Part shown: in pieces, positions 26,334-37,111 of the stretch
How the letters are laid out: every line of letters starts with the position of its first letter
Position numbering within the stretch: position 1 is the stretch's first letter
Origin: Blastococcus sp. DSM 46786
GTDB taxonomy: Bacteria > Actinomycetota > Actinomycetes > Mycobacteriales > Geodermatophilaceae
NCBI RefSeq assembly: GCF_900109665.1
Contig: NZ_FOAO01000027.1
Coordinates: forward strand, 1-63,590
Reading direction: 5' to 3'
DNA length: 63,590 bases
Notes under the pieces: model-generated
What the model was told of the DNA's origin: nothing
Databases searched by the model: none
Seen by the model: only the letters and a program-made list of their open reading frames with translations
Translations under genes and position numbers: made by a program

Positions 26334-27110
26334 TCACATCGTCCCGGGCCGCCCCCGTTCCTGGCGCGGCTCGTGCGACTGCTGTGACTCGCGTGGCTGG
26401 TGTTGCTCGAACTCACCGCAGGGTAGGGGGCGGTCGCCGAACAACGCGGTTCCGACACGCACGATGGTGGCGCCCGCGGCGATCGCCTCCTCCAGGTCGC
26501 CGCTCATCCCCGCCGAGATCTCGACCGCGCCGGGGTGGTCGGCCCGCAGGCGCTCGGCCACCCGGGCCAGCCGGGCGAACGCGGGCGCCGGCTCCTCCCC
26601 CCGGGGCGCGACGGCCATGACACCGCGCAGCCGCAGGCCGGCGGCCGACGCCACCGCGTCGGCGAGCGCGGGTACCTCCTCCGGCGGCGCCCCACCGCGC
26701 GCGGCGGCGGCCCCCTCGGGGCCGCCGAGGTCCACCTGGAGCAGCACGTCCACGGGGCGGCCGGCCTCCTGGCCGGCCCGATCCAGCGTGGTGGCCAGCG
26801 AGGCGCGGTCCAGGGAGTGGACGACGGCCCCGGTGCGGGCCACCGCGGCGGCCTTGTTCCGCTGGAGCTGGCCGACGACGTGCCACCGCACGTCGACGCC
26901 GCCGAGCTCACCCGCCTTGCCCAGGAGCTCCTGCACCCGGTTCTCGCCGAAGTCCCGCTGCCCGAGCGCGGCGAGCGCACGCACGTCCTCGGCGGGCCAG
27001 GTCTTGCTGACCGCCAGCAGCCGCACGGTCGCGGGGTCGCGCCCGGCGGCCCGGGCGGCCCGGTCGATGCGGGCGCGCACCGCGCGCAGGTTCTCAGCGA
27101 GCGAGCTCAC
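26334..27110 (-). CDS. YggS family pyridoxal phosphate homeostasis protein
   Basis: Single-domain TIM-barrel PLP-binding protein of 258 residues that buffers pyridoxal phosphate. The PLP lysine is in LLAVSKTWP near residue 36; GENRVQELL, WHVVGQLQRNK, LLQVDLGGPEG, LRLRGVMAVAP and SAGMSGDLEEAIAAGATIVRVGTALFG are family signatures. The last 25 residues, rich in Gln, Arg and Glu, are an uncommon tail. It sits between pgeF and sepF in the usual dcw-flanking order. Confidence 0.94.
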   Translation of the reverse strand: MSSLAENLRAVRARIDRAARAAGRDPATVRLLAVSKTWPAEDVRALAALGQRDFGENRVQELLGKAGELGGVDVRWHVVGQLQRNKAAAVARTGAVVHSLDRASLATTLDRAGQEAGRPVDVLLQVDLGGPEGAAAARGGAPPEEVPALADAVASAAGLRLRGVMAVAPRGEEPAPAFARLARVAERLRADHPGAVEISAGMSGDLEEAIAAGATIVRVGTALFGDRPLPCGEFEQHQPRESQQSHEPRQERGRPGTM

Positions 27111-27135
27111 GGCGCAGATTGTGCGCGCAGCGACC

Positions 27136-27192
27136 GGCCCCGGTGCAGGGGCCCGCCGCGAGCCTGCGCGCGACGGGGGGCACGGGGGGGGC
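27136..27192 (-). terminator. 3'-end hairpin element, copy D (after pgeF)
   Basis: Just beyond the pgeF stop. Outer arms GGCCCCGGTGC (27136-27146) and a GCACGGGG-type partner (27180-27192) enclose the same C-rich/G-rich inner pattern and CGCAGGCTC loop as the ftsZ copy. The outer arms differ from other copies yet still pair. Confidence 0.55.
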
Positions 27193-27203
27193 CTTCCCCT
27201 TCC

Positions 27204-27935
27204 TCAGCCCAGCCAGACGAGACCGGCCTGGCGGCCGGTGACGCCGTCGCGGCGGTGGGAGTAAAGCGTGGGGTCCTCGACGGTGCAGCGGGGGTCCTGC
27301 ACGACCTCCGGGATGCCGGCGCGCCGGAGGATCTCCTCGACGCCGGCGCGCAGGTCCAGGCCGGCGGTGCCGGCCCGGGTGGGAACCGCCGCGGCGGGCG
27401 CGATCCGCGCCACCTCGCGCTGCATCTCCCCGGGCACCTCGTAGCAGGCCCCGCAGACCGCCGGGCCCAGCAGCGCGGTCACGTTCCTGGCCCGGGCGCC
27501 GAGGCTCGCCATGGCGGACAGGGCCGCCGGGAGCACGCCCTTGCGCACCCCCTCGCGGCCGGCGTGGACCGCCGCGACGACGCCCGCCTCGTTGTCGGCC
27601 AGCAGGACCGGCACGCAGTCGGCCGCGAGCACGGCCAGGACCAGCCCAGGGGTGGCGGTCACCAGCGCGTCGGTGGCGGGCACCGGCCCGTCCTGCGGCC
27701 GCTCGACAACGGCGACGCCGGTGCCGTGCACCTGGTCCATCCAGACCAGCCGGTCCTCCCCCACGCCGAGCTCCCGGGCCACGCGGGCCCGGTTGGCGGC
27801 GACGTCACCGGGGTCGTCACCCACGTGGGAGCCCAGGTTGAAGGAGTCGTAGGGCGGACGGGAACGGCCGCCCCGCCGGTCGGTGACGACCCTGCGAGGT
27901 CGCACCGCCGACGGAGCGGCCGGATTCGTATGCAT
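27204..27935 (-). CDS. pgeF: PgeF/YfiH family polyphenol oxidase / peptidoglycan editing factor
   Basis: A 243-residue protein of the DUF152 family. Known members act as multicopper-like oxidases, purine nucleoside-acting enzymes or peptidoglycan editing factors. Metal-site motifs are MDQVHGTGV, AADCVPVLLAD, AAVHAGREGVRKGVL and GPAVCGACYEV; RCTVEDPTLYSHRRDG is the conserved C-terminal signature. It follows ftsZ on the same strand, as in most actinobacteria, and is separated from it by a hairpin element, so it may have its own promoter or read through. Confidence 0.93.
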   Translation of the reverse strand: MHTNPAAPSAVRPRRVVTDRRGGRSRPPYDSFNLGSHVGDDPGDVAANRARVARELGVGEDRLVWMDQVHGTGVAVVERPQDGPVPATDALVTATPGLVLAVLAADCVPVLLADNEAGVVAAVHAGREGVRKGVLPAALSAMASLGARARNVTALLGPAVCGACYEVPGEMQREVARIAPAAAVPTRAGTAGLDLRAGVEEILRRAGIPEVVQDPRCTVEDPTLYSHRRDGVTGRQAGLVWLG

Positions 27936-27971
27936 CGGACGTCAGACTACGGCCTGGCGAGCCCGCGGAAC

Positions 27972-28027
27972 GGCCCTGCTGCAGGGCCCCGCCCTGAGCC
28001 TGCGAAGGGTGGGGGGCAGCAGGGTCC
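27972..28027 (-). terminator. 3'-end hairpin element, copy B (after ftsZ)
   Basis: Begins directly at the ftsZ stop. On the transcript strand CCCTGCTGC pairs with GCAGCAGGG; between them are CCCCCA, an inner CCCT/AGGG stem with loop TCGCAGGCTC, and CGGGGCCCT. Compared with copy A both stems changed sequence while keeping complementarity. Confidence 0.65.
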
Positions 28028-28028
28028 T

Positions 28029-29342
28029 TCAGCCCTTGAGGAACTCGGGGATGTCCAGCTCTTCCTCGAAGTCCTCGTTCGACAGCGGCCGGCGACCGTT
28101 GGTGCCCGCGGAGCCCTGGATGGGCGGCAGCGGGGGCACGGTCAGGCCGCCCCCGGTGCCCGGCCGCCCGCCGGAGGCCGGCGGGGCCTGCTGGGCGAGC
28201 CGCTCCCCCGTCACCGGGGGGGCAGCGGGGGCCGGAGCCGCAGCCGGCGCGGAACCGGTCGACGGCGGCGGTGCGGCGGCCACCGGCGGGGCGGCCACCG
28301 GGCGGCGGTGCGCGGCGAACGGTGACGCGCCCCCGGTGGAGAGCGGCGCCTGCGGCGCACCGCTCGCCGCCGCGCCGTCCTTGCGCGTGTTGGGCCGGCC
28401 GCCGTCGAAGCCGGCGGCGATGACGGTCACCCGCACCTCGTCACCGAGCGCGTCGTCGATCACCGCGCCGAAGATGATGTTGGCGTCGGGGTGCGCAGCG
28501 TCCGACACCAGCGAGGCGGCCTCGTTGATCTCGAACAGGCCGAGGTCCGACCCGCCCGAGATCGACAGCAGCACGCCGTGGGCGCCCTCCATCGAGGCCT
28601 CCAGCAGCGGGCTGGCGATCGCCTGCTCGGCGGCGAGCAGCGCCCGGTTGTCACCGCGCGCGCTGCCGATGCCCATCAGCGCCGAGCCCGCCCCGGACAT
28701 GACCGACTTGACGTCGGCGAAGTCCAGGTTGATCAGGCCGGGCGTGGTGATCAGGTCGGTGATGCCCTGGACACCGGAGAGCAGCACCTGGTCGGCGGTG
28801 CGGAAGGCGTCCATGACGCTGACGTTCCGGTCGCCCAGCTGCAGCAGCCGGTCGTTCGGGATCACGATGAGCGTGTCGCACTCGTTGCGCAGCTCCTCGA
28901 TGCCCGATTCGGCCTGCACCGCGCGCCGCTTGCCCTCGAAGGCGAACGGGCGGGTGACGACACCGATGGTCAGCGCGCCGAGCTTGCGCGCGATGGAGGC
29001 CACGACGGGCGCGCCACCGGTGCCGGTGCCACCGCCCTCGCCCGCGGTCACGAAGACCATGTCGGCGCCCTTGAGCACCTCCTCGATCTCCTCGCGGTGG
29101 TCCTCGGCGGCCTGCCGGCCGACGTCGGGCTGCGCACCGGCGCCCAGCCCGCGCGTGAGCTCGCGGCCGACGTCGAGCTTGACGTCGGCGTCGCTCATCA
29201 GCAGCGCCTGCGCGTCGGTGTTGATCGCGATGAACTCGACCCCCTTGAGGCCGACTTCGATCATGCGGTTGACCGCGTTCACCCCGCCGCCGCCGATGCC
29301 GACGACCTTGATGACCGCTAGATAGTTGTGCGGAGGTGTCAT
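28029..29342 (-). CDS. ftsZ: cell division GTPase FtsZ
   Basis: Tubulin-like GTPase that forms the division ring, 437 residues. The N-terminal domain shows [17 protein letters not shown] (residues 12-28), the tubulin signature [11 protein letters not shown] near residue 106, and the synergy-loop region [22 protein letters not shown] near 200. After residue about 320 comes a long Pro/Ala-rich linker, and the extreme C-terminus DIPEFLKG is the conserved peptide that binds SepF and FtsW. GTP contacts are complete. A GGAG lies before ATG 29342. The 367-bp upstream region probably carries a dedicated promoter. Confidence 0.97.
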   Translation of the reverse strand: MTPPHNYLAVIKVVGIGGGGVNAVNRMIEVGLKGVEFIAINTDAQALLMSDADVKLDVGRELTRGLGAGAQPDVGRQAAEDHREEIEEVLKGADMVFVTAGEGGGTGTGGAPVVASIARKLGALTIGVVTRPFAFEGKRRAVQAESGIEELRNECDTLIVIPNDRLLQLGDRNVSVMDAFRTADQVLLSGVQGITDLITTPGLINLDFADVKSVMSGAGSALMGIGSARGDNRALLAAEQAIASPLLEASMEGAHGVLLSISGGSDLGLFEINEAASLVSDAAHPDANIIFGAVIDDALGDEVRVTVIAAGFDGGRPNTRKDGAAASGAPQAPLSTGGASPFAAHRRPVAAPPVAAAPPPSTGSAPAAAPAPAAPPVTGERLAQQAPPASGGRPGTGGGLTVPPLPPIQGSAGTNGRRPLSNEDFEEELDIPEFLKG

Positions 29343-29709
29343 GCGGCGCTCCTACCGTGTCCCTCAACCTCGAGTTCAGCCTTACAGTTATGTCAACCAG
29401 GTCGACGGGTTGAAGTTAGGTGCGTGCCGAGAGGCGCTACAAGCACCCTCTCCGGGTCGGCGTGTCGGTGGACGGGGATCGCACCAGACTCCTGCGACCC
29501 GTTGGTCACATCTGCACCACTGGCTGTGACGACTCGCGCCGGAAACGTCTCATCCCGTGATCCAGGCGCCGCCGCCGCGCGTGCGCAGAAAGATCCGTGA
29601 CCGGGGTGCGTGTCGGGCGTGTCGCGGACGACGGCGTGTCGCGGAGGGAGCCCGCCCGAGCCGGTGCGCACCCGCGCGGCCACCGAGCGCCACCGGCCCG
29701 GCGTCGGGG
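29343..29709 (-). promoter_or_regulatory. ftsQ-ftsZ intergenic region with likely ftsZ promoter
   Basis: 367 bp without a gene, the longest gap inside the minus-strand part of the cluster apart from the mraZ-rsmH gap. It becomes locally AT-richer at about 29380-29420. On the minus strand TTCAAC (29414-29409) and TAACTG (29390-29385) are spaced by 18 bp and may be -35 and -10 elements; a TTGACA overlaps them at 29396-29391. Separate ftsZ promoters are common in actinobacteria. Confidence 0.45.
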
Positions 29710-30525
29710 TCAGCGCAGGACGACGGCGTCGGGTGCGCTGACGTCGACGAGGTCGGCCGGCTCGAGCTCGCCGTCCGCGATCCGGTCGAGCAGCGCGACG
29801 AGGACCTGGCCCTTGGTGGCCGACTCCTCGGCGCCGCCCCAGACGACCACCGTGCCGTCGGCCAGGGTGAGCGTGATCGACTGCGCTGCGGGCGCGGCGA
29901 CCTCGACGACGTCCGCCCGCAGCTGCTCGGGCAGGGCGCGGATCGCGGCGATGCCCGCCATGGTGGCCGGGTCGGCCGGCGCCGGGTCGTCGACGGTCAG
30001 CGGGACGACGCCGCGCGGGGCGTCCCCCGTGACCGAGTCGAACAGCACGCCCTCGGCGTCGACCAGCGACCGCCGCCCGGGTGGGCCGACGACCGCCACC
30101 GGCACGCGCTCGGCGACCGTGATCACGATCCGGTCGGGCCAGCCCCGGGCCGCCTCCACGCCGCGGACCTGCGGCAGCCGGGCCACCCGGTCCTCCACCG
30201 CGCCGAGGTCCACCCGGAGCAGGGGCACCCCCTCGGGCACCTGGGCCACCTCCCGCACGCGGTCGGCCGTCAGGGTCGCCGTCCCGTCCACCTGCACGGC
30301 GCGGACCGCGAGCCACGGGCCCAGCCAGAGCAGCCAGCCGATCGCCGCGACGACGGTCAGCGCCGCCGCCACCTGGAGCGACCGCCGGTGCCGGGGCCGC
30401 CTCCGCGCCGGGCGGCGGTCGGGCAGCGGGGTGACCCGGGTGCCGCGGCGGTCGGCGGACCGGCGGTCGGCCGGGCCGCGGCCGCGCCGGCTCCGGTCAC
30501 GCGTGGTGCTGCCGGTCCGGTTCAC
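29710..30525 (-). CDS. ftsQ: cell division protein FtsQ
   Basis: Bitopic divisome protein of 271 residues. An Arg-rich cytoplasmic N-terminus (about 48 residues), one membrane helix (VAAALTVVAAIGWLLWLGPW), a POTRA domain beginning VRAVQVDGTATLTADRVREVA, and a beta domain with GWPDRIVITVAERVPVAVV. The C-terminal part includes DAEGVLFD. GTG 30525 overlaps the murC stop by 4 bp, so translation is coupled to murC. Confidence 0.93.
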   Translation of the reverse strand: MNRTGSTTRDRSRRGRGPADRRSADRRGTRVTPLPDRRPARRRPRHRRSLQVAAALTVVAAIGWLLWLGPWLAVRAVQVDGTATLTADRVREVAQVPEGVPLLRVDLGAVEDRVARLPQVRGVEAARGWPDRIVITVAERVPVAVVGPPGRRSLVDAEGVLFDSVTGDAPRGVVPLTVDDPAPADPATMAGIAAIRALPEQLRADVVEVAAPAAQSITLTLADGTVVVWGGAEESATKGQVLVALLDRIADGELEPADLVDVSAPDAVVLR

Positions 30526-31979
30526 CGGCCGGCGTCCGGCGCGTCGTCCTCCCCGCCCGGCTCACCGGCACGGAGGGCGTCGAGCACCTCCGGCCCCACC
30601 ATCGAGACGTCACCGGCGCCCATCGTCATGACCAGGTCCCCGGGACGTGCCCGGGCGGCCAGCGCCGGCCCGGCCGCCGACCAGGAGGGCTCGAAGCGCA
30701 CGTGCTCGGCGGGCAGCGGGACGGCGTCGGCGACCATCGCACCGGTGACGCCGGGCACCGGGTCCTCGCGGGCGCCGTAGACGTCCATCACCACGACCTC
30801 GTCGGCCAGGCCGAGCGCCGCGCCGAACCCTTCGGCGAACTCCTGGGTGCGGCTGTAGAGGTGCGGCTGGAAGGCGACGACGAGCCGCCCGTCCCCCGCG
30901 ACCGCGCGGGCGGCGCGCAGCTGCGCGGCGACCTCGGTCGGGTGGTGGGCGTAGTCGTCGTAGACCCGCACGCCCCCGGCGGTCCCCTTGAGTTCGAACC
31001 GCCGGTGCACGCCGCCGAAGCGGGCGAGCCCGTCCACGAGGCCGCGCGCGGGCAACCCCAGCTCCAGCCCGGCGAGCAGCGCCGCCGCGCTGTTGCGGGC
31101 CATGTGCTCGCCGGGCACCCGGATCTGCACCCGGCCGACCTCGGTGCCGTCCAGCACCGCGGTGTACGCCGTGTGCTCCCGGCCGACCTCGAGGTCGAGC
31201 ATGCGCAGGTCGGCGTCCTCGGCGGTGCCGTAGGTGCGCACCCGCGCCGGGCCGGGGACCCCGGCCAGCCGCGCGGCGCCCGGGTCGTCGGCGCAGAGGA
31301 CGACGAAGCCCGCGGGGTCCACCGTCTGCAGGAACCGGTCGAACGCGGCCTCGACGGCCGCGAGGTCGCCGTAGTTGTCGAGGTGGTCGGCCTCGACGTT
31401 GGTGACGATCCCGGCGAACGGCGAGAGCAGGAGAAAGGAGCGGTCGCTCTCGTCGGCCTCCGCGACGAAGACGTCCCCCTCCCCCGCGTGCGCGTTGCTG
31501 CCCGACTCGTTGAGGTTCCCGCCGATGGCGAAGGACGCGTCGACGCCGCACGCCTGGACGGCGACGGTGAGCATCGAGGTGGTGGAGGTCTTCCCGTGCG
31601 TGCCGGCCACGGCGATGCTGCGCCGGCCGGCCATCACCGCGGCCAGCGCGACGGCCCGGGGCAGCACGCGCAGACCGCGCTCGCGCGCGGCGACGAGCTC
31701 GGGGTTGTCCGCCCGGATCGCCGTGGAGACCACCACGGTGTCGGCATCGCCCACGTGGGCGCCGTCGTGGCCGACCTCCACCCGCGCGCCCAGGGCCCGC
31801 AGGGCCAGCAGCGTCGGGCCGTCCCGGCGGTCGGAGCCGGACACCGGCACCCCACGGGCAAGCAGGATGCGGGCGATGCCGCTCATGCCGGCACCCCCGA
31901 TCCCGATGAAGTGCACGGCCCCCAGCTCGGGCAGCGAGGGCACCGGACCGGTCCAGGCCGCAACGGAGTCGGCGCTCAC
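30522..31979 (-). CDS. murC: UDP-N-acetylmuramate-L-alanine ligase
   Basis: Adds L-alanine to UDP-MurNAc in the cytoplasm, 485 residues. The Rossmann N-terminus reads [17 protein letters not shown], the ATP loop [12 protein letters not shown] near residue 117, and central [11 protein letters not shown] plus [11 protein letters not shown] in the C-terminal domain are ligase signatures. GTG 31979 (VSADSVAAW) overlaps the murG stop by 4 bp. The C-terminus ends in an acidic Gly/Glu/Asp tail. Confidence 0.96.
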   Translation of the reverse strand: MSADSVAAWTGPVPSLPELGAVHFIGIGGAGMSGIARILLARGVPVSGSDRRDGPTLLALRALGARVEVGHDGAHVGDADTVVVSTAIRADNPELVAARERGLRVLPRAVALAAVMAGRRSIAVAGTHGKTSTTSMLTVAVQACGVDASFAIGGNLNESGSNAHAGEGDVFVAEADESDRSFLLLSPFAGIVTNVEADHLDNYGDLAAVEAAFDRFLQTVDPAGFVVLCADDPGAARLAGVPGPARVRTYGTAEDADLRMLDLEVGREHTAYTAVLDGTEVGRVQIRVPGEHMARNSAAALLAGLELGLPARGLVDGLARFGGVHRRFELKGTAGGVRVYDDYAHHPTEVAAQLRAARAVAGDGRLVVAFQPHLYSRTQEFAEGFGAALGLADEVVVMDVYGAREDPVPGVTGAMVADAVPLPAEHVRFEPSWSAAGPALAARARPGDLVMTMGAGDVSMVGPEVLDALRAGEPGGEDDAPDAGR

Positions 31980-33073
31980 GCGCTCGCCACCTCGCAGACG
32001 ATGTCGGCCAGCCGTTCGTCGGCGTCGGGGACGCCGGCCGCGGCGGCGTGGCGGGCCAGCCCGGCCAGGGCGGCGGGGTCGGTGAGCAGGGGCAGCAGGG
32101 TCGCGGTGATCCAGCCGGGGTCCAGGTCGGCGTCCTCGACGAGGAGGCCGCCGCCGGCCTCGATCACGGGCAGGGCGTTCCGGCGCTGCTCGCCGTTGCC
32201 GATCGGCAGCGGGACGAACGCCGCCGGCAGCCCCACGGCGGAGAGCTCGGCGACGGTCACCGCGCCCGAGCGGCACAGCGCGAGATCCGCGGCGGCGTAG
32301 GCGAGGTCCATCCGCTCCAGGTAGTCGACGAGGACGTAGGGCGGCTCGCCGGCCGGCCGCTCCGGCACGACGACGTCGGTGTTCTTCGGTCCCCGGGCGT
32401 GCAGCACCTGCACGCCCGCCGCGGCGAGGGCCCCGGCCGCGCCGACGGCGGCCCGGTTGAGCGAGGCGGCCCCCTGGGACCCGCCGAAGACCAGCAGCGT
32501 CGGCCGATCGGGGTCCAGGCCGAACCCGACCCGGGCCTCGGCGCGGCGGGCGGCCCGGTCGAGGGAGGAGATGACCCGGCGCAGCGGCATGCCGACGTGC
32601 TCCCCGCGGTGCAGCGGCGTGCCCGGCGCGGTGACCGCGACGCGGGCGGCGAGGCGGGCGCCGATGCGGTTGGCCAGCCCCGGCAGGGCGTTCTGCTCGT
32701 GCACCACGATCGGCGTCCCGGTGCGCCGGGCGGCCAGGTAGGCCGGCAGCGCCACGTAGCCGCCGAAACCCACCACCACGTCGGCCTGGAGCTCGTCGAG
32801 CAGCGCGCGGGTCTCCGCCACCGAGCGGCGCACCCGGCCGGGCACGCGCAGCAGGTCGGGCGTGGGCTTGCGGGGCAGCGGCACGGGCGGGATGAGCCGG
32901 AGGTCGTAGCCCCGCGCGGGCACCAGCCGGGTCTCCATGCCCCGGGCGGTGCCCAGGCAGGTCAGCCGCAGCGCGGGGTCGCGCCGCCGGAGGGCGTCGG
33001 CGAGGGCGAGCATCGGCTCGATGTGCCCCCCGGTGCCACCCCCGGCGAGGACGACCGACCGGACCGCGCTCAC
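31976..33073 (-). CDS. murG: lipid II synthase MurG (UDP-GlcNAc transferase)
   Basis: Transfers GlcNAc to lipid I at the inner face of the membrane, giving lipid II. The 365-residue GT-B fold shows the N-terminal [10 protein letters not shown], the second glycine loop [41 protein letters not shown] and the UDP-GlcNAc site [19 protein letters not shown] 33073 ([12 protein letters not shown]) overlaps the ftsW stop by 4 bp, and the stop overlaps murC. Confidence 0.96.
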   Translation of the reverse strand: MSAVRSVVLAGGGTGGHIEPMLALADALRRRDPALRLTCLGTARGMETRLVPARGYDLRLIPPVPLPRKPTPDLLRVPGRVRRSVAETRALLDELQADVVVGFGGYVALPAYLAARRTGTPIVVHEQNALPGLANRIGARLAARVAVTAPGTPLHRGEHVGMPLRRVISSLDRAARRAEARVGFGLDPDRPTLLVFGGSQGAASLNRAAVGAAGALAAAGVQVLHARGPKNTDVVVPERPAGEPPYVLVDYLERMDLAYAAADLALCRSGAVTVAELSAVGLPAAFVPLPIGNGEQRRNALPVIEAGGGLLVEDADLDPGWITATLLPLLTDPAALAGLARHAAAAGVPDADERLADIVCEVASA

Positions 33074-34599
33074 CGCTGGCCCCCCGGGCGACCGCGCGGG
33101 ACGACCGGCCGCTGCCGGGGCGCGCCGTCCCGCGGCTGGTCCCGGAGCGGCGAACCGCTGCGGGAGGCGGGGCGGGGCCGTGCCGGGGCGCCGGCCCGCG
33201 CGCCCGGGGTGGGCGCCGGCGACCGGCGGGGCTCGGCACCGCGTGCGTGCAGCAGCGTGCGGGCGCCGCCGACCACCGGCCGCGCGGGGACGTCGGCCGC
33301 GGGGTGCCGCCGCGGCCGCACCTGGTCGACCGCCACGGTCGGGGCGGGCGCGAGCAGCCGGGCGAGGCGGCCGCGCTCGGCCGTGCGCAGTGCCTCGATG
33401 GCGGCGGGCTCCGAGCGGGCGAACCGGGCCAGCAGCCCGACGATGAAGAGGGTGAGGATCAGCGAGGTGCCCCCCGCTGAGATGAGCGGGAGGGTCACGC
33501 CGGTCACCGGGAGCAGGCCCACCACGTAGCCCATGTTCATGGTCGCCTGGCCGATGAGCCACACGGTGATCGCGACGCAGGCGAGCTGGACGAACCGGTC
33601 GGCCGAGCGGCGGGCGATGCGGAAGCCGGCGTAGGCCAGGACGCCGTACAGGGTGACGACCACCAGGCAGCCGAGGAAGCCCAGTTCCTCGCCGATGATC
33701 GCGAAGATGTAGTCGGACTCGGCCTCGGGCAGGATGTTCCACTTCATCGCACTGTTGCCCAGGCCGACGCCCCAGAGGCCGCCGGTGGCCAGCGCGTACA
33801 TGCCGCGGATCGCCTGGAAACCGGTGTGGTCCGGGTCGGCGAACGGGTCGAGGAACGCGGTTATCCGCGCCATGCGGTAGGGCGCCGCCCACACCATGAC
33901 CCCCATCGCCGCGACCGCGACGCCGGCGAACGCGCCGAACCAGCGCATCGGCATCCCGCCGGCCCAGAGCAGGCCGACCAGGACCAGGCCGAGGCTCACC
34001 ACCCCGCCGAAGTCGGGCTCGAGGATGAGCAGGCCCGAGAGCAGCACGAAGACGGGGAGAACCGGCACGAGCAGCGACGTCGTCGTCAGGTAGCGCTCGC
34101 GCAGCGCGATGACGTGCGCGCCCCAGAGCGCGAACACCAGCTTGCCTGCCTCCGAGGGCTGGAAGTCGGTGACGCCGAGAGGGATCCACTGCCGGGCGCC
34201 GTTGCGCTCCAGGCCGATGCCCGGGATCAGCACGAGCACCAGCAGGCCGATCACCACGAGCAGCGCGATGGGCGACCAGCGCCGCACCAGGCCCACCGGC
34301 AGCCGCATCGCGACCACCATCGCGCCCAGGCCGATGCAGGCCAGCACCAGCTGCTTGACGCCGGGGGCCCACGCCGGCTCGTCGGCCAGCGCCGCCTCGA
34401 TGGCGGAGGCGGAGAAGACCATGACCAGGCCGATGAGCAGGAGCAGACCGGCGGCGCCCAGCACCAGGTGGCAGCTGGTCAGCGGCCCGTCGAGCCACGC
34501 GGGGCCGGTCCAGCGGCGCGGCGGCGTGCGCGGCGCCGCGGGGCGGGTGCGGCCGCGGGCGGCACGCACCTCGCGCAGCGGTCGCTCGGTGGTGGTCAT
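33070..34599 (-). CDS. ftsW: SEDS peptidoglycan glycosyltransferase FtsW
   Basis: Polytopic septal glycan polymerase, 509 residues with ten membrane helices. Family signatures include [19 protein letters not shown], the catalytic-region aspartate in [41 protein letters not shown] long cytoplasmic C-terminal tail of about 110 residues, rich in Pro, Arg and Ala, exceeds that of Escherichia coli and resembles actinobacterial FtsW tails. ATG 34599 overlaps the murD stop by 4 bp. It pairs functionally with the FtsI encoded at 40151. Confidence 0.95.
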   Translation of the reverse strand: MTTTERPLREVRAARGRTRPAAPRTPPRRWTGPAWLDGPLTSCHLVLGAAGLLLLIGLVMVFSASAIEAALADEPAWAPGVKQLVLACIGLGAMVVAMRLPVGLVRRWSPIALLVVIGLLVLVLIPGIGLERNGARQWIPLGVTDFQPSEAGKLVFALWGAHVIALRERYLTTTSLLVPVLPVFVLLSGLLILEPDFGGVVSLGLVLVGLLWAGGMPMRWFGAFAGVAVAAMGVMVWAAPYRMARITAFLDPFADPDHTGFQAIRGMYALATGGLWGVGLGNSAMKWNILPEAESDYIFAIIGEELGFLGCLVVVTLYGVLAYAGFRIARRSADRFVQLACVAITVWLIGQATMNMGYVVGLLPVTGVTLPLISAGGTSLILTLFIVGLLARFARSEPAAIEALRTAERGRLARLLAPAPTVAVDQVRPRRHPAADVPARPVVGGARTLLHARGAEPRRSPAPTPGARAGAPARPRPASRSGSPLRDQPRDGAPRQRPVVPRGRPGGQR

Positions 34600-36035
34600 C
34601 GCCCGGCCCCGAACGCCCGCACCGCTTCGGCGAAGGCGCGGCCGCGGTGCGCGTAGTCGCGGTAGACGTCCATGGAAGCCGCCGCCGGGGCCAGCAGCAC
34701 CGTGTCCCCCGGCCGCGCGAGCCCGGCCGCGGCGGCGACGACCCGCGTCGTCGTCGCCTCGGCCGTCACACCCGTCCCGTCCATCCCGCCATCGTCGCCG
34801 CTCGGCACCTCCACCACCGGCACCGACGGGGCGTGTCGCGCCAGCGAACGGGCCACCACGGCGCGGTCGCGGCCGAGCAGCACCACGCCGGCCAGCCGCG
34901 GGGCGACCGCGGCGACCAACGGGTCGACGTCGGCGCCCTTGAGCAGCCCCCCGGCGATCCACACGACCCGCGGGTACGCCGCGAGCGAGGCCCCGGCCGC
35001 GTGCGGGTTGGTGGCCTTGCTGTCGTCGACGTAGTCCACCCCGTCGATCGTGGCGACGAGGACGTTGCGGTGCGCGCCGCCGGAGAAGCCGGCCAGCCCC
35101 CGGGCGACCGCCTCCGCCGGCACCCCGGCCGCGCGGGCCAGCGCGGCGGCGGCCAGCGCGTTCACGACGTTGTGCGGGCCCGGCACCGGCAGCCGGTCGC
35201 GCTGGAGCAGCACCTCCCCCGCTGGGTCCGCGGCGAACGCGCGGTCGACCAGGGCGCCGTCGCGCACCCCGAGCTGCCCCGGGGCCGGCTCGCCGAGGGT
35301 GACCGTCACCGGCCGCGGGTGCGCCCCCACCAGGGCGGCGGCGACCGGGTCGCCCGCGTCGCCGACGGCGACGGGGGTGCGCTCGAGGATGCGGGCCTTC
35401 GCGTCGCGGTAGGCGGCGGAGGAGCCGTGCCAGTCGGTGTGGTCGTCGGCGACGTTGAGCACCGCGGCGGCGGCCGGGGCCAGCGAGGAGGACCAGTGCA
35501 GCTGGAAGCTGGAGAGCTCGACGGCGAGCACGTCGTAGGCCGGGGTGCCGTCGTCGTCGCGGGCGGTGACCACCTCGACCAGCGGCCGGCCGACGTTCCC
35601 CGCGGCGACCGCCTTGCGGCCGGCCGCGAGCAGGATCGCCTCGAGCATGGTCACCGTCGTCGTCTTGCCGTTGGTGCCCGTGACGGCCAGCCAGGGCGCG
35701 GGGGCGCCGTCGGGCCCGGCGACGCGCAGCCGCCACGCCAGCTCCGGCTCGCCGACCACCTCGACCCCGCGCGCGGCGGCGTCGACCAGCAGCGGCGCGT
35801 CCGGGCGCCAGCCCGGGGAGGTGACGACGAGGTCCACGCCCGCGGGCAGCGCCTCCGTCGCCCCCAGCCACTCCGCGCCCGCGCCGGTCAGCTCGTCGAC
35901 CGTGCCCGGCCGGGCGGCGTCGGTGAGCAGCACCCGGGCACCGGAGGCCAGCAGCACCCGCGCGGCGGCCGCACCGGAGACGCCGAGCCCGGCGACGAGG
36001 ACGGTGCGGCCGGCGACGGCGGAGGGCCCGGTCAC
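34596..36035 (-). CDS. murD: UDP-N-acetylmuramoyl-L-alanine-D-glutamate ligase
   Basis: Adds D-glutamate to the growing stem peptide, 479 residues. The N-terminal Rossmann motif is [16 protein letters not shown]; the ATP loop [10 protein letters not shown] near residue 117; ELSSFQLHW and [11 protein letters not shown] are in the central domain; [10 protein letters not shown] and [10 protein letters not shown] in the C-terminal domain. The start is GTG 36035 ([11 protein letters not shown]), overlapping the mraY stop by 4 bp. Confidence 0.96.
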   Translation of the reverse strand: MTGPSAVAGRTVLVAGLGVSGAAAARVLLASGARVLLTDAARPGTVDELTGAGAEWLGATEALPAGVDLVVTSPGWRPDAPLLVDAAARGVEVVGEPELAWRLRVAGPDGAPAPWLAVTGTNGKTTTVTMLEAILLAAGRKAVAAGNVGRPLVEVVTARDDDGTPAYDVLAVELSSFQLHWSSSLAPAAAAVLNVADDHTDWHGSSAAYRDAKARILERTPVAVGDAGDPVAAALVGAHPRPVTVTLGEPAPGQLGVRDGALVDRAFAADPAGEVLLQRDRLPVPGPHNVVNALAAAALARAAGVPAEAVARGLAGFSGGAHRNVLVATIDGVDYVDDSKATNPHAAGASLAAYPRVVWIAGGLLKGADVDPLVAAVAPRLAGVVLLGRDRAVVARSLARHAPSVPVVEVPSGDDGGMDGTGVTAEATTTRVVAAAAGLARPGDTVLLAPAAASMDVYRDYAHRGRAFAEAVRAFGAGR

Positions 36036-37111
36036 AGGCCCACGAAGCTCAGCCAGTCGGCGTAGAACAGGCCGAGACCGAACGCCACCGCCATGCCGGT
36101 GACCAGCCAGAACCGCACGATGACGGTGTTCTCGGTCCAGCCGGCGAGCTCGAAGTGGTGGTGCAGCGGCGCCATGCGGAACACCCGGCGGCGGGTGGCG
36201 CGGAAGAACGCCACCTGGATGATCACCGACAGCGTGACCGCGACGAACAGGCCGCCGAGGACGACGAGCAGCAGCTCGGTGCGGGTGACGATCGCCAGGC
36301 CGGAGAGCAGGCCGCCGAGCGCGAGCGAGCCGGTGTCGCCCATGAAGATGCGGGCCGGGCTGGTGTTCCACCACAGGAAGCCCAGGCACGCGCCCATCCC
36401 GGCGGCGGCGACGAGGGTGACGTCCAGCGGGTCGCGGACGGTGTAGCAGCCCTCGATCAGCTCGTTGGCGCAGTCGTGGGTGAACTGCCAGAACGAGATG
36501 ACGATGTAGGAGGCGAGGACCATCGCCGAGGCCCCGGCGGCCAGCCCGTCCAGGCCGTCGGTGAGGTTGACCGCGTTGGAGAACCCGGCGATGAACAGGT
36601 AGGCCAGGATGACGAACGCGATCGGGCCGAGGGCCAGCGGTGCGATGTCGCGGACGTACGAGACGACGGTGGAGGCGGGCTCGACGCCGTCGCCGTTCGG
36701 GAAGTTGATCGCCAGGACGGCGAACGTGACGCCCACGACCAGCTGGCCGACCAGCTTGGCGGTCTTGTTCAGGCCCAGGCTGCGGCGGTGCCGGATCTTG
36801 AGGTAGTCGTCGAGGAAGCCGACCGTGCCCATGCCGACCATGAGGAACAGCAGCAGCAGCCCGGTGGCGCTGAACCCCCAGCCGGACTCGCCGACGAACA
36901 CCAGGTGCGCGGCGAGGTAGCCGACCACGGTGGCCCCGACGATGACGGTGCCGCCCATCGTGGGCGTGCCCTTCTTCGAGAGGTGGCTCTCGGGGCCGTC
37001 GTCGCGGATCTCCTGGCCCAGGCCCTGCCGGCGGAACGCCCGGATGGCCAGCGGGGTCAACAGGATGGAGACGATCAGGCCGACCGCCGCCGCGATGAGG
37101 ACGCTCCTCAC
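36032..37111 (-). CDS. mraY: phospho-MurNAc-pentapeptide transferase MraY
   Basis: Makes lipid I by attaching phospho-MurNAc-pentapeptide to undecaprenyl phosphate. The 359-residue protein has about ten membrane helices. Cytoplasmic motifs are KKGTPTMGG, FLDDYLKIR, the catalytic NAVNLTDGLDGLA, FMGDTGSLALGG and the histidine loop PLHHHFEL. GTG 37111 overlaps the murF stop by 4 bp. Confidence 0.96.
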   Translation of the reverse strand: MRSVLIAAAVGLIVSILLTPLAIRAFRRQGLGQEIRDDGPESHLSKKGTPTMGGTVIVGATVVGYLAAHLVFVGESGWGFSATGLLLLFLMVGMGTVGFLDDYLKIRHRRSLGLNKTAKLVGQLVVGVTFAVLAINFPNGDGVEPASTVVSYVRDIAPLALGPIAFVILAYLFIAGFSNAVNLTDGLDGLAAGASAMVLASYIVISFWQFTHDCANELIEGCYTVRDPLDVTLVAAAGMGACLGFLWWNTSPARIFMGDTGSLALGGLLSGLAIVTRTELLLVVLGGLFVAVTLSVIIQVAFFRATRRRVFRMAPLHHHFELAGWTENTVIVRFWLVTGMAVAFGLGLFYADWLSFVGL